Source: Ilyonectria destructans
Taxonomy: Eukaryota; Ascomycota; Sordariomycetes; Hypocreales; Nectriaceae
Length of the DNA stretch: 64,000 nt
Direction of reading: 5' to 3'
NCBI GenBank assembly: GCA_020740775.1
Contig: JAHEWK010000015.1
Coordinates: forward strand, 1,860,001-1,924,000
Of the stretch, positions 1 through 11,361 are shown piece after piece; the first letter of the stretch is position 1; each line of letters starts with the position of its first letter. Below the pieces are notes generated by a model, which was not told the origin of the DNA, searched no databases, and was given only the letters and a program-made list of their open reading frames with translations. The position numbers were made by a program, and so were the translations under genes.

Positions 1-1573
1 CTAGTGTTCGGTGGTTAGCACACGTTGGGTGAAATTTAGACTACTTACCGTGTCAAGGTCCATCCAGGGTCTCCTTTCACGACATTAACCTCTTTCTCAA
101 ACCAGTTACCGTCCTTAGTAATAACGACAACTTTGCCCAGCCACTCTTTCGGGAATTTATGGTCAATTGATTTATCCAAAACAATCTTGACTCTCTTCTG
201 AAACTGTCGTAATTCTGGGTTTAGAAGCGCTTCCTCTGTGAAGTCGAGTATGCTTGCCCTTCTCTGGTGCGCTGCGATAGCTAAGACAAACCCCATCGAA
301 AACTTGCTTTGGTGCACGCTCTCCGCTGCTTCTGAGAGGGTTAATATGTCGATGGCGGCTTTATATGTGTGAGCCTCAATGTATTCAATATCCTCAGCTT
401 CCATGTGCTCAGACTTCATTAATGCTAGTAGGGCGTCCACCGAAGGATGCGTGTGGCGACACGATGCGTGCCACTTAAAGCTGGAGCTCAGAACTGACCA
501 CGTTGAACCTAGTTCTGCGTCGATAACTGAGGGTTTTGAATCTTGTCCGGAAGACAATGTTGCTACCATGCCACGTTCGCCTTCAAGGATGTCCACAGGC
601 CCCAACAAGCCTGAATCGGCAAGATATGAAGAAAGCACGCCATCCGAAGCTGCTTTTGCTGTGTGGACTTGCTTCGAATGCGTTGCGTCCAAGAGAAACT
701 GCCACAGTCCCGACGCTTGAGTACCTGCGGTGCCGACTGCAGAAAGCATGGTTGGGACATCGTGGCGTAGGAGATATGAAGCAGCAGCTGCGGCGCCGAT
801 TATTCCAGCTGTCGCTGTCGTGTGGAATTTCTAGCCGGGAATTAGATATTGATCAAATACTTTATCATAAAGGAATCAGAAACGGAGATAAAGGCTTACT
901 TTGTAATGAGATTTCCCCAGTCTCTGACCGTGTCTACACGCATACTCATATCCCACAACACAGGCCACGATGAAATTCTCACCACTAGCACCAGTTTCTT
1001 GGGCTACGGCTAAGGCGGCGGGGAACACTACTGTAGCCTGTTTGCCTCTGTGAGTTTGTGAACGTATCGGCATTGATAAACTGAGAGGATACGAATGATT
1101 TGACTGACCGGATGCATCATGCTGCTATTATGCAAATCATCCTGTTCGACAACATGCGAACTTGCTCCATTGACGAGGGCCGCGAAAACAGGACTAGTGT
1201 GGACCCCAGGGTATCCAACAATTCCACACTTTCCGTTAGAGGGTCCTTGTGTTCTTGTGAGCTTCAGCATTGATATTACACTGATATAGTTGCGTCCTGC
1301 AAGAGCCGAACCGAGCCAGTCTAGATAAAGTGACTTGACGCGGTCCACGACATCGGATGGCACATCTGCAAATGTCAAAGCACATGCCCATGATGCTAAG
1401 CGATGAGAAGGAGTTTCATTTCCCTCAATAGTGTTGGCGCTACCTGCCATGCTCAATTGACGTAATTCTTTTTGCAACAGAGCTGGCTGCGGTGGCGCAA
1501 GGTGCTCGAGTCGATGAGACTTTTTTTCTTGCTTCGGTTTGCGACCTTTGAATCCCTTGCTTTTCTGGCCCAT
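1..1573 (-). CDS. MmgE/PrpD-family protein (2-methylcitrate dehydratase / cis-aconitate decarboxylase-like), 3' end off the window
   Basis: Three exons are visible. Exon 1 (1573 to about 1110) holds the family N-terminus, with LASWACALTFADVPSDVVDR, LDWLGSALAG and NGASSHVVEQDDLH. After an intron ending near 1041, VVFPAALAVAQETGASGE and GYEYAC follow. After a second intron (about 841-904) come KFHTTATAGIIGAAAAA, GTQASGLWQFL, GPVDILEG and the late active-site stretch FKWHASCRHTHPSVDAL. Known members dehydrate or decarboxylate small tricarboxylates; the substrate here cannot be read from sequence. The reading ends at KGDPGWTLT, where a GTAAGT donor precedes an in-frame TAA, and CTAAC plus ACTAG lie at the window edge. 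I infer that a last exon lies to the left. The start may be 1573 or the Met at 1450; the extra 41 residues are lysine-rich and atypical. It shares a divergent promoter with the dioxygenase. Confidence 0.85.
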
Positions 1574-1904
1574 GAATATGTGTGGGGTTGCGTTTATGTG
1601 GGGTTAACGTAGAGTAGATACGGTATCAATAACTCGGTCGGTGTGTGGAGATTTCCGGCGAAACATCACCGCCTCACCTTGGTCTGTGGGGAAGTATGAC
1701 GTGACAAGGCTTTCTCACCTTCCATAGGTGGGGAGCTAGTTAAGGCGTTCATATTTCATGCCGAGATATATAAGTATATAGAATACACCCGAAGCCCGAT
1801 ACAGTAGATAGCGCATTACCCCCTCCTTCAAGTCGCAAACGCGAACCCTTTCATTCACAATTGACTTCAAATATTATCAATAACCAACTCAAAAGCAAGT
1901 TAAT
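1574..1904. promoter_or_regulatory. Divergent promoter with three TGTGGGG sites and a TATA-like run
   Basis: This is the intergenic space between two genes that start in opposite directions. TGTGGGG occurs on the plus strand at 1581-1587, 1597-1603 and 1685-1691; the first two are followed by TT. A TATA-like run (gagatatataagtatata) lies at about 1762-1780, roughly 130 bases before the dioxygenase ATG. A pyrimidine-rich stretch (ccccctccttc) follows at about 1819. Confidence 0.6.
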
Positions 1905-3011
1905 ATGCCTCATCAAAGTGAAGCCAAGCTTGAACCGTTTGTTCCCGTCCTGCCCACGTCGGAGACGCTTGAGTATGCGGAACTTGTCAGTCTCGACTTT
2001 TCAACTTGGGATCAAGGCCCAGAGGCTATCAAAGCACTCGCTCAAAAGCTGAATCACGCTATGCGTACTCAAGGGTTCTTCCTCATTCAGAACCACGGCG
2101 TTCCAATCGAGACGATCAACAGGCAGGTTGACATTGGACACCACGTCCTTACCAAGACTCCTTTGGAAGAGAAGCAACGCCTAGAGGGCCCGATGAAGCA
2201 AACTGGTAGCTATCAAGGCTTCAAGTTGAGAAATTTCTGGACAATCGACCAGGGCGTCAAGGATCAAATTGAGCAATATAACTGGAACCGCGATCTTTCC
2301 CTCCGTGAGCATCCATCAACCTTACAACCATTCATTCCGGAGGTGCAGGAACTCGGCGACTATCTCCACAAGACAGTGCTGTACCGCATCTTGACTCTTT
2401 TTGCCCTCTCCTTGGAGCTTCCGGAGAACTTCTTCATCGATAAACACAATTATGAGACATTCGATGAATCCTGGTTCCGATACATGATGTATTTCCACGA
2501 CCATAATCAAGAAGATATGAAGAAAACCGGGGGCGTGTGGCTGAAGGGCCATTGTGACTTTGGTACTGTTACGATGCTCTTCAGCCAGCCCATGGCCTCC
2601 CTTCAGCTCAAAGATCACTTTAGCGGTAAATGGCGCTGGGTTCCATATGTCCCCGGGGCTATTGTCATCAATGCGGGCGAAATGATGGAATGGTGGACTG
2701 GTGGATACTACAAAGCGACAATTCACCGGGTTTGCCAACCACCTGAGGACCAGCGCAATCAAGACCGCTGCGGTCTGTTCTATTTCGTTGTACCAAACGA
2801 GCAGGTCAAGATTAATACCCTCCTTGAAGAATCCCCAGTTCTCCGAGATGCAGGTGTCGATAGACGATTCGAGCCCGGAACGGAGCCTACATCTGCTATG
2901 TATCGAGCTGCAAGGATTGGAGCGTACGGCACATCCAATCTCTTCCAGAACAAGGGGAGTGGAGTCCAAGAAGAGTTTGTTGGTGGAATCAAGACCAAGC
3001 ACTACAACTAA
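1905..3011 (+). CDS. 2-oxoglutarate/Fe(II)-dependent dioxygenase, isopenicillin N synthase-like fold
   Basis: An uninterrupted 368-residue reading frame of normal length for the family. The N-terminal DIOX_N domain covers roughly residues 25-135 (FFLIQNHGVPIE at 58-69). The catalytic 2OG-FeII_Oxy domain follows, with the metal ligands visible as H216-x-D218 in GHCDFGTVTMLFSQ and H274 in ATIHRV. The 2-oxoglutarate-binding Arg is probably R288 (DRCGLFYF). The usual RxS motif reads R-C-G here, so the third residue is unusual. Such enzymes hydroxylate, desaturate or cyclise small molecules in the cytosol. No intron is needed, unlike most neighbours. The preferred ATG at 1905 follows an A-rich leader; an overlapping frame starting at 1861 is a shadow. 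It probably acts with the nearby SDRs and monooxygenases; the substrate is unknown. Confidence 0.93.
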   Translation: MPHQSEAKLEPFVPVLPTSETLEYAELVSLDFSTWDQGPEAIKALAQKLNHAMRTQGFFLIQNHGVPIETINRQVDIGHHVLTKTPLEEKQRLEGPMKQTGSYQGFKLRNFWTIDQGVKDQIEQYNWNRDLSLREHPSTLQPFIPEVQELGDYLHKTVLYRILTLFALSLELPENFFIDKHNYETFDESWFRYMMYFHDHNQEDMKKTGGVWLKGHCDFGTVTMLFSQPMASLQLKDHFSGKWRWVPYVPGAIVINAGEMMEWWTGGYYKATIHRVCQPPEDQRNQDRCGLFYFVVPNEQVKINTLLEESPVLRDAGVDRRFEPGTEPTSAMYRAARIGAYGTSNLFQNKGSGVQEEFVGGIKTKHYN

Positions 3012-4129
3012 ATTTCTTACGAAACCATTGGTTCTTGGGCCTGATACTGTCTTTCTTCTGGTTAGGGAGGTGGAATCAATGGTTATGGACGAATTGGACT
3101 ATTACTTCCGACATTATTTGACATTTCTCATTAGTTTACGACACCTTGGCTAGCAGTTCTGTAACTCCGACTGAGATTTGATCTTGTTGTTTTAAATTAT
3201 CGTGCGTCAGTGCCCTACGAAAAGTAAAACATTGCAAAACATAGTAAAGCCTACTTCAAACCAATGTAAACATACAATGCTGTCAGTCGAACACCAACAC
3301 CTGGCAAAGATACTGATTTTATGCTGCAGGATGGGTTGAAGAACAGTCTTATTCATCCGCTACCGTACATATATTCAGTAACTAGTCGTCACATTTCGAC
3401 CTATGTGGTTTAAGACCTCCCGAAGCTATTGCTGGCAAAATAGAAGAGAATTCGTTACCGTTCTGAACATGACTATTATTCCCACCGTAACAAATGAGGC
3501 ATGCACCCCCACTAGCGGCCTGATGATATCCCAACCAATTGAAATGAAGAGTAGGGTAGATGTGCCTCCACCTCGACGCTCATGTATAATGCATCACGAA
3601 CCGCAGTCTTAGATTGTCGCAGCACCTTCTTTTGAACAAGGCTTTCGCTTCAAATTTTTATTTAAAGCCACCAGAGAAACTCTGTACCTTCCTATCGGAA
3701 GGTATGTCGCTAATATAGCGGCTCTTGATAGCAAACCCCCCCCTTTCATCATCCAACTTTAGGGTACCTCACGGAGTTCAAACTGCAGATGGGCCTGTAC
3801 AATTCAGAAACATAGTGAAATATTATATTGATGAAAGTATTCAACCACAGTGGAGAGTCTATCGAACGATGCGGTTGATGCTTATGACGCGAAAAAATGT
3901 ACCAGCTCCCCTTCAGGTGAAAAATGCCATCGACTTCGCTCCACAAAGCCATAACTTAGCGAAGCGAAATATCTCAACTTAGTGGTTACGACAACCTCGC
4001 TAGATGCGAGCGGTCTACCAGTCATGGCATTTTATGGAGTAATTGCCAGCGTCCGCGACTAATTATATGTTTACTGACATCCGCCTATAGTATTCAGGGG
4101 CAAACATAGCCCTACTTTATTTTCAGGTC
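3012..4129. other. Intergenic stretch without a recognisable gene
   Basis: Base composition is ordinary. Short open frames at 3403-3612 and 3725-3982 show no family resemblance and no convincing start context. It may contain the eroded 5' part of the esterase relic that becomes recognisable from about 4130, but I cannot identify it. Confidence 0.5.
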
Positions 4130-5240
4130 TCATGCTGACGCGACAAGCGGCGGTGAACCTTTTGTGGGATGCAATGCGTGGCCTCAATATGGTAAGCTTA
4201 CAACATTCAAAATCTACATCAAGGTACTGGTACTGGTATTTCACTGATGTTTATTGATCTATATCGATTTATGAAACTCTCTGCTGGTCTTCGCAAGCCT
4301 GTAGTCGGAGTCTCGATAAAGTAAACCTTATTATTCATGACGGGATGTTAAGAACATTGTAACTGGTGTAAGTTATTGATTGAGGATACTGGGATTGCTT
4401 GCCTCGAAAGATCCGGCAACATGTTGCCGAGTTCGGTGGCCATCCTGCAAATGTAACAGTGTTTGGGGAGTCCGCAGCATCCAGTGAGTTGGTTGATTCA
4501 GTTATTTCGGCGAGAGGTTCTGACATGTTCCAGTTTCAACGCACCTCCACCTCCATTGAGGCGACCTCTGTTCCAGCGAGCAATTTGCAGGTCTGGCAAT
4601 CCACAACTTCGCCGACCGCAGCTGGTTCGGGTGAATAAAAATATTCCTTTTCGGCGTTTGGTAAAATCTTTAGATTTGTCAAACCTGTGTGTTAGTGAAA
4701 GAAATGCGAAGATGCATAGAGTTCCCTGGGAGACACTGGCCAACTCAGAATTCAACGTGCAAGTATTTCAGAGCATATCCAATGGCTTTGTGGCATTGGA
4801 ACTTGATGTTAAACAATATCAAGAGCAAATCATTAAACACTTCACTTGGTGCAAAAGTTTAATGATTGGAGACTGCACACAAGATGTGAGCATTGGTTTA
4901 ACTCCGTAGGCTTCGAGAGGTGAATGATGTAGGCAGACCTTAGGACCTACCATCTTCTTGAGGTAAGCGGATATTATGGCATCGGGTGTGTCTGGGCGCA
5001 TTGAATAACGAATGACCAGATGCGTTCCACGGCCGTTCCAGGGCATGGTGACAGATGTCATGCGTATTACTTTGGTATTGCAGAATTACGAACAACATCT
5101 GCAGCGAAAAACAGCAGCACTAGGGAGATACATGGCCGACATTCGTTGAGTTTGCGAACGGCCTCCCAGAGAAGAAAGTCAAGACAGACCTACCACATTC
5201 TGGAAACCTGGGGGTCGAGTGACGCAGATGTCTCAGAGGG
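4130..5240 (+). pseudogene. Decayed carboxylesterase (type-B, alpha/beta hydrolase) remnant
   Basis: Pieces of a type-B carboxylesterase appear in correct order but in shifting frames. They are a degraded oxyanion-hole segment ending GCNAWPQY (about 4150-4190), RFMKLSAG...PVVGVSI (about 4265-4320) followed by a stop, and the nucleophile elbow HVAEFGGHPANVTVFGESAA (about 4420-4480). Then come, in another frame, RPLFQRAICRSGN (about 4563-4601), SERNAKMHRVPWETLANS (about 4696-4749), LMIGDCTQDVS (about 4860-4890) and FVEFANGLP (about 5140). The nucleophile Ser codon survives, but stops and frameshifts prevent one protein. The pieces match the intact esterase at 23009-24837, so this is probably a dead paralogue of it. 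Confidence 0.8.
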
Positions 5241-5478
5241 AATATAAATTGACGGAGAGAGATAGTGTTTCCGATCCTATATGTGGGTTTGGCGTGGATA
5301 AATGTATTGCAATCATGGAATTGCTTCAATTTGAGAGAGGAGTATGATGTGGAAACCTTGTTACCATGATTGTGAGTTACGATTTGACATACACGTTTCG
5401 CAGCCAGTGTGCGGGTCATGTTAATTTTCTTCATTTGCTAGTAATGCAAGAGACACATTCTCCATAGAAAAGCTCATC

Positions 5479-8400
5479 TTAGAGTTGTTGTGGGGTGAGC
5501 CGAGCCGCAAAGCTCTGTAAGTTTTGTGCCATTATAACAGAGTCTACATTGAATTAGATTAGAATTGAAGAACAAATTAGATACAATGCACGACTTCTGT
5601 TACTTACATGACCACACCCATTTACGCATCAAGACGCAGTAAAACTCTAGAGGAATTAAAGCCGGGTGTGTCTCGGAAGAATCACAACAAAACCCCTGGT
5701 TATTGACCTCGTCGATGATCTCGTCAAATAGTTCGTCCAATGTACGAATGTTATCTGCAATTTCTTTTTCGATGGGGAATTCATATTCGGGATGGGTTCT
5801 GATGTTGAGCCACCAGATGAGGACGAGCGCTGAAGACAGTCGCAAAGTTAGACACATCACGCGTTTAGATTGTAGGAAATGGGAAGTGGACCAAACTCAC
5901 CGCCTTCATACGCCGTTACGAGAACGTGACCTCCAAATTCCAGCGCAGCAGTTGCCTGGAGGTGCGTTATACCAAGCTTTGCACGCACCAGCCAAGAGCT
6001 CGCGGCGTACCTGACAGCTTTGAGGGTTTCTCGCTGTGGTCTAAAAGAAGGTATTGCCAACTGACATTGTGAATCCCGAGCTATTGTCTTAAGAGTTTGC
6101 AATTCCGGTCCCATATACAAATGATAATAGGCCGAGCCAAGTAACGATAAACAATCAGCCATCAATGGATCTCCGTGTTTGCTAGGGACACTTTCAGCAT
6201 GAGGGTGACGACGCCAAAGTGTCTCCCAAGCTTTCAAGCTTTTCTCTATGCTGAAAATAGTATGTTTGCTTGGCGAAGAATCTAGGCCATACAATGACCG
6301 CTCACGTCCGCATATATGTAAGAGAAGAGATCCAATGTAAGCAAGCAATGCAAAGGAACTGACGGGTGTCGTCGTAGGGTCGGCCCACCGAGCTTTTCGA
6401 ACAGCTTCCATAATGGTCTTGGGTGAGTAGGACTGTAATTCTTTGGAATGAGACCATGACGCAGTCGAAGAGGTTCGCCACAAACCGTCATTGGATGGTA
6501 TTGGAAGCTGGGACATGGGTTGCGGTGCCGCGAGGCAAATTGCTTCGGGATCAAACATTAATATGACGGCATTAAGAACGGATGTCCAACAAGCAAGCCT
6601 AATATTCGATGGCCCAATTAGACCCACACTCAGGTAAGTGCCTGGAATTATTAACATACCTGCTCAGTGTCTCGATGTAGATCCATTGACGCCAATCTGA
6701 ATACGCCGAAGCCCAACCATCTCTAACGTCAGATTCGGCTGTTCGCAGAAGCTATGATGATCAGTAGAAGCTCTCCAGGACTCTGAACATAATTTTGCAT
6801 GGGAATAAATTCCTCTATGCCGACTTACATCTGTTACGAGCGAAATATGACGTTGAGCCTGCCGCAGATAGCGAGGATTGCTGGAGAATCCTCCCACCTG
6901 CACACAGAGCAACGTAGCTTGAATAGGCCACAGCTCAGAAGTTGACTCGGCTAAGAGACCTGCTTCATACTAGGTGGTGTATTAGAGTAGCCAAATCAAA
7001 TTTGCCGTACTTAGAAAACTTACCTGTGACAAAAGGCGGCAACTTGCTTCAAAAGCCTTGTAGGCAAATTCATGCTCCGACAGATAGCACCCTCCGACAG
7101 CCAGCATAGCTAGCAATAGAGGCCCTATAGGGTAAAAAACAGGTTAATAACAAGATGACTGGTACACAAGGCAATCATGCGTGTACCTGGTGTGGATGAA
7201 ATGACAAATGTTGGTCGATGGACAATCGGCGTGTGTGGGTCAAAATACTCGAAATATGCGTTCAAAATCCTCGAGACTCGAGACTTGGAAGGAATCTTTG
7301 CTTCAAGATTGGGTACCAAGGCATTTGCTTGAGAGATTGCGTTTTGTACCACTGTTACGTCATCATCTGAGCAACGGATTGCCTGGAACGGTTGTTTTGC
7401 AGCTGCGTATTCAGGCTGCAACTCCGGGGCGTTGTTTGGTGATGGTGTTGGCGTTACGTGACGAGTTCGGCTAGACAAAATCTCTGTGGCGGTCGACACG
7501 TCAGGCACATTCAATATGTTGGTCAGGCTTTGTGGCGTGGAGAAGAAAGTGAGGTTTTCGAGGATATTGAAGTCAAATTCGGGTAGGAGGGTGTCTTCCA
7601 AGAATATGGAGTCGTCAAACTCGAACGGTGGAAGGCATTCGAGTGAGCCATCTTGCCGAAGCAAAGACTCCAGTGTTTGAGAGGGTATTGTGCGGGAATC
7701 TAAATTCAGTGGAGGGGTTAGAGGCTGCAAAGCCGAGGCTGCAAAGGGTTCGCCTGGATGTGGCTGGGTGAATATGTCTCTGTCTGATACAGTTATAGTC
7801 GAATCGAGTGGAGCTTGATCAGCTTGAGCAGTGGCCCGAAACTGAACGTCGTGAGTCTGATCAGGCGCGTTTTCTGAATCAACTATGATTACGCTGTCAG
7901 CTAGCTCATCGGAATGCGATGAAGCCATTGAGTCACGCGGAGTGTTGAGTTCATCTAGTGGTTGGGTATGATGATCCGTCTTGGCGTTTTCTATCGAGGC
8001 ATCGGGCATTTCTTGATTGACATCGCCCGCTGAAGCTAAGGATCTTATGGCATTGTCAATTCGAATCGTGAGTTTGGAACGATTATGCCCGGATCTTACA
8101 TGCATACCAAACTCGCTGCCGTGCGATGAGTCGAACCAGATTGCCTTGGCGTAGACAGAATAGACTCTTCGTTTGCATCAGCGCCATCTTCGAGTATGGC
8201 AGGGGGGTGATTTAGTTGTGAAGGGCATTTTTTGCGGTGCCGTTGGAGAACGTCGGCCCTTCCGTACCTGGCGCCACAATCTTGACAGGCAAATGGTTTG
8301 CGATTCTCGTCTGGCAGGATAGGATTGATGAGTTAATTATGCTAATCAGTCTACTGCCGGGTTGGGAGACTGACGAGATGTGACATGCCGCTGAAGATGC

Positions 8401-8642
8401 TCAGCCCTGAGGAAACGTCTCTGGCAAAACTTGCACACGTGAGGACGCTGCCGCTGTTGAAGAGTCCTGCCATTCAGAGTCACCGCTGTCACTAGTCAGA
8501 GAACTGCGTTCAGGTCTGGAGAGTCTTTCATACATCGACCATGCCCGTCAGGGGAGCTATTGGGGCGCTCAGTATGTGGCTCCTTGGGCGGCGGGTTTGA
8601 CAGCTCGTCTGGCGGCTCGTTTGAAGCCAACCGGGGAGGCAT
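5479..8642 (-). CDS. Transcription factor TF1: two N-terminal zinc fingers plus Fungal_trans regulatory domain
   Basis: A multi-exon model of about 900 residues, kept in frame at every junction I inspected. Exon 1 begins at the ATG at 8642 (MPPRLASNEPPDE); a 49-nt intron follows (8485-8533). Finger 1 is HVCKFCQRRFLRAEHLQRH (C2H2). A 61-nt intron separates it from finger 2, FACQDCGARYGRADVLQRH followed by RKKC (C2HC). An acidic linker leads to the Fungal_trans domain starting RILNAYFEYFDPHTPIVH and continuing through LLLAMLAVGG, LWPIQATLLCVQ, ETLSRLACW and CLSLLGSAYYHLYMG. The last intron, opened by GTAAGT, joins WVWS to a short end exon finishing TPQQL at 5479. It is presumably nuclear and a pathway-specific activator or repressor. 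It is clearly paralogous to TF2 at 36721-40100 with conserved intron positions, and it carries a TGTGGGG copy at 5489-5495 in its last exon. Confidence 0.85.
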
Positions 8643-10208
8643 TGTTTAACCAGCTGTTCTCGCTTGACACACGGATCAGACCATAATAAGCAAGAATCAG
8701 CCCATAATGGCACAACTACGCGACGGCTTAAAAGCAAAACCGTGTCCAAGGCGGAACATGAGTAAACGGAGTGAATTGAAAGCAACGGTGGCAGGAAATG
8801 TGTCATATCATGTTGGGGTGCCAAGGACCCGGAGAATGCGGGGCCCCGCAAGAGAGAACAGAGCCGACAAAGAGGGGGAACTTTCGTACGCTAAAGACTG
8901 ACAAAGCTGAGAGCGGCTTTGCTAGCTCCGCTTAGGTTCCATGTTTCCCCGGTCAAATGACATCCGGATGTGACATTGTCATCGCTCTGATTGGCGAATG
9001 GAAGCATGAGCCGAGCCATCTAGCCTGTGGCGGTCTTGAAGGTGCGCAACCCGGGGGCTCGGGCTCCTAGATGCCCGGACAGGGAAGTAACAACGGTCCC
9101 TACAACACCGGGCTATTTCCTGGTTTAGGCCGCAGATTCAAGGTTCTGCTCTGAGATGAAGCCATGACATGACCAAATATTGGACAATCTGACGCAGCTC
9201 CATTGCCTTGTGAGTCAACGTCTGGCGAGCCGCACTTTCTAGTTCCCATGTCAATCCGACGCGCGCTCTCTTTCACTTCGAGGTCCGGCCCATACAAGCT
9301 TGAACAACTGTCTTATTATTTGTCCAGCACTCTTGCATCCATCTTTGACCCCAGAAGAGTATCTTCAGGTGTATGGCATGATTGCCTTGGTGGAGGTTGG
9401 ATTTCGTACCGAATGCCTCAATCTGACCATCTTGACTGCACCCCACCTTGCACCCCACATGTGAATACACTCTCTCTGACTAGGTACTCAGCGCGAGGAT
9501 CCCCACAAGCGCGAGACCAACACCACATGTGGGGTTGAGCCGAGATGCCGAATGGAACCTAATCTGCTGACTAAACCCGATGTCGGTTCATCATATCCAC
9601 CATGCCGCAATGGGAAATGAAATAGGGTGCTTCTATGTGTCCTTTGTGCATGTACACCAAAGAGGGTATACCGAACAGACCATGGAGCCAGGATGTGATG
9701 TGTTTTGGTCTTGAGGTGCAGGCGCTGGTGAATTGCTTTACATTTTCTATGCATATGCATGGTAACAGAGAAGCCGACGAGTTCTTTTCCGACCCCTTGT
9801 CCGTTAATGGGAATCTTGGGAAGGTCTTACTACGATGACAGACATACATAGAGAGACTGCAATAGTAAAGTGGTTGCCCAGGCTTATTTGTTCCACCATT
9901 TCTGTTTGAAGGATCCTGTGTTTGGTATTAACTGCAACCATGAATCGATAAAGTCCAACCCGTGGCTGACTGTGGGGTATCATCGTCCCTCAGTCCATTC
10001 TCCGCAACCTGCGTAATGAGTTCTGGTGCTACTGCAACTCCACCCGCGGCCCTGGATCATCGAGTTTTATGTCTTGAAATCTGATCCGTTATAAGTAGTG
10101 TTCTCCCTTCCAATTCTTAGCTAGCGAAGCATCAATACTTTTTTCAACCCTTTGTTATATCCAACCGCGAAGACACCCGATTTCACTGCAATATCAAAAA
10201 CCCACACC
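8643..10208. promoter_or_regulatory. Divergent promoter region of TF1 and FAD monooxygenase 1
   Basis: No gene is recognisable in these 1.6 kb. The heptamer occurs as CCCCACA at 9453-9459 and 9501-9507 and as TGTGGGG at 9528-9534, three copies within about 80 bases, with a CCCCACC nearby at about 9441. This is one of the densest groups in the window. It would allow control of both the regulator gene (autoregulation) and the monooxygenase. Confidence 0.5.
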
Positions 10209-11353
10209 ATGAAGGTTATCATCGTTGGAGCAGGACTAGGTGGTCTCGCTTGTGCCATTGCCTGCCGTCGCCAGGGATTCGATGTCATAGTGCTTGACCA
10301 GGTCACGGAATTTCTTCGCATCGGTGATAGCATTGGCTTTGGGTCAAATTCTGCTAGACTGCTATATCGCTGGGGCGTTGGAAAGGAGATGGAGACCATC
10401 GCTAGCAGCGTGCAACAAATGGAAATTTACCAATTCGATTCCTCCGACAAACTGCTTGGGACCGACAGGCAGATAGCGGAATCAGAGGAGAAGTATGGAT
10501 GCCGTCAGCTCATTAGGCATCGAGGGGATTTTCACTTGACGATGTTCCGCTTTGCAACTAAGCTTGGTGTCCAAATACGAATGGGTTCTGCTGTTACGAA
10601 TTACGACCCCGCCAAGCCTAATGTTGTCCTGACCACGGGCGAAGAAATTGACGGTGACGTTGTCATCGTTGCGGATGGGGTCAAAATCAACGGAAGAACT
10701 GTGGTGTTAGGATACGAGGACAAGCCTTTGCACAGCGGTTACACCATCTACAGATCGTTTGTGGATGCGGATGTTGTTTCAGATGATCCGCTTATTTAAA
10801 AGTTCTTGAAAAGTGGCGATACTCTACGGCTCTTCCTTGCACCTGACATGCATGGCTTCATTTCCACATTACGCCAGGCCAAAGAACTTAACGCCGTTTT
10901 AACACATAAAGACGTCGGAGATGTCGAGGAAGGCTGGACCAAGCCAGGGCGAAGGGAAGATGTACTTGCCCTTCTGGAGGGTTGGGATCCAGCCGTCAGG
11001 CGCGTGTGGGAGAAGATGTCGACGATCGTTGACTGGAAACTGGTTTACCGACCATATCTTGACAAACAGGTGTCTGATAGTGGACTTGTTGCTCTGATGG
11101 GCCACGCAGCTCATCCCTTTCTTCCAACGTCTGTGCAAGGGGCAAGCCAAGCCATTGAGGATGGCGCCACCATAGCCAAGTGCCTCGAAAAGTGCAACGG
11201 AGATATCCCTCTTGCATTGCATACGTATTTTGAGATCAGGCACGATTATGTTGCTGAAGCTCAGGCGACTGGTATCAAACAGAGAGAGGTTTGGCACAAC
11301 ATGCATGACAATAGTGGCAGAGAGTTCAAAGAGAGCTTTGACATTCATGCCGT

Positions 11354-11361
11354 GTCACAGA
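11354..11361 (+). repeat. Target site duplication, left copy (GTCACAGA)
   Basis: Eight bases immediately left of the CAGGG terminus of the element, identical to 12190-12197. The pair defines the insertion point within codons for V-S-Q of the monooxygenase. Confidence 0.93.

Noticed and set aside
3403..3982. Small genes between the dioxygenase and the esterase relic
   Set aside because: Two short frames without homology, codon pattern or promoter sites; considered chance.
8528..8851. A separate open frame upstream of TF1
   Set aside because: It overlaps the TF1 first exon in another frame and has low-complexity content. The frame beginning at 8642 joins the zinc finger exon in phase.
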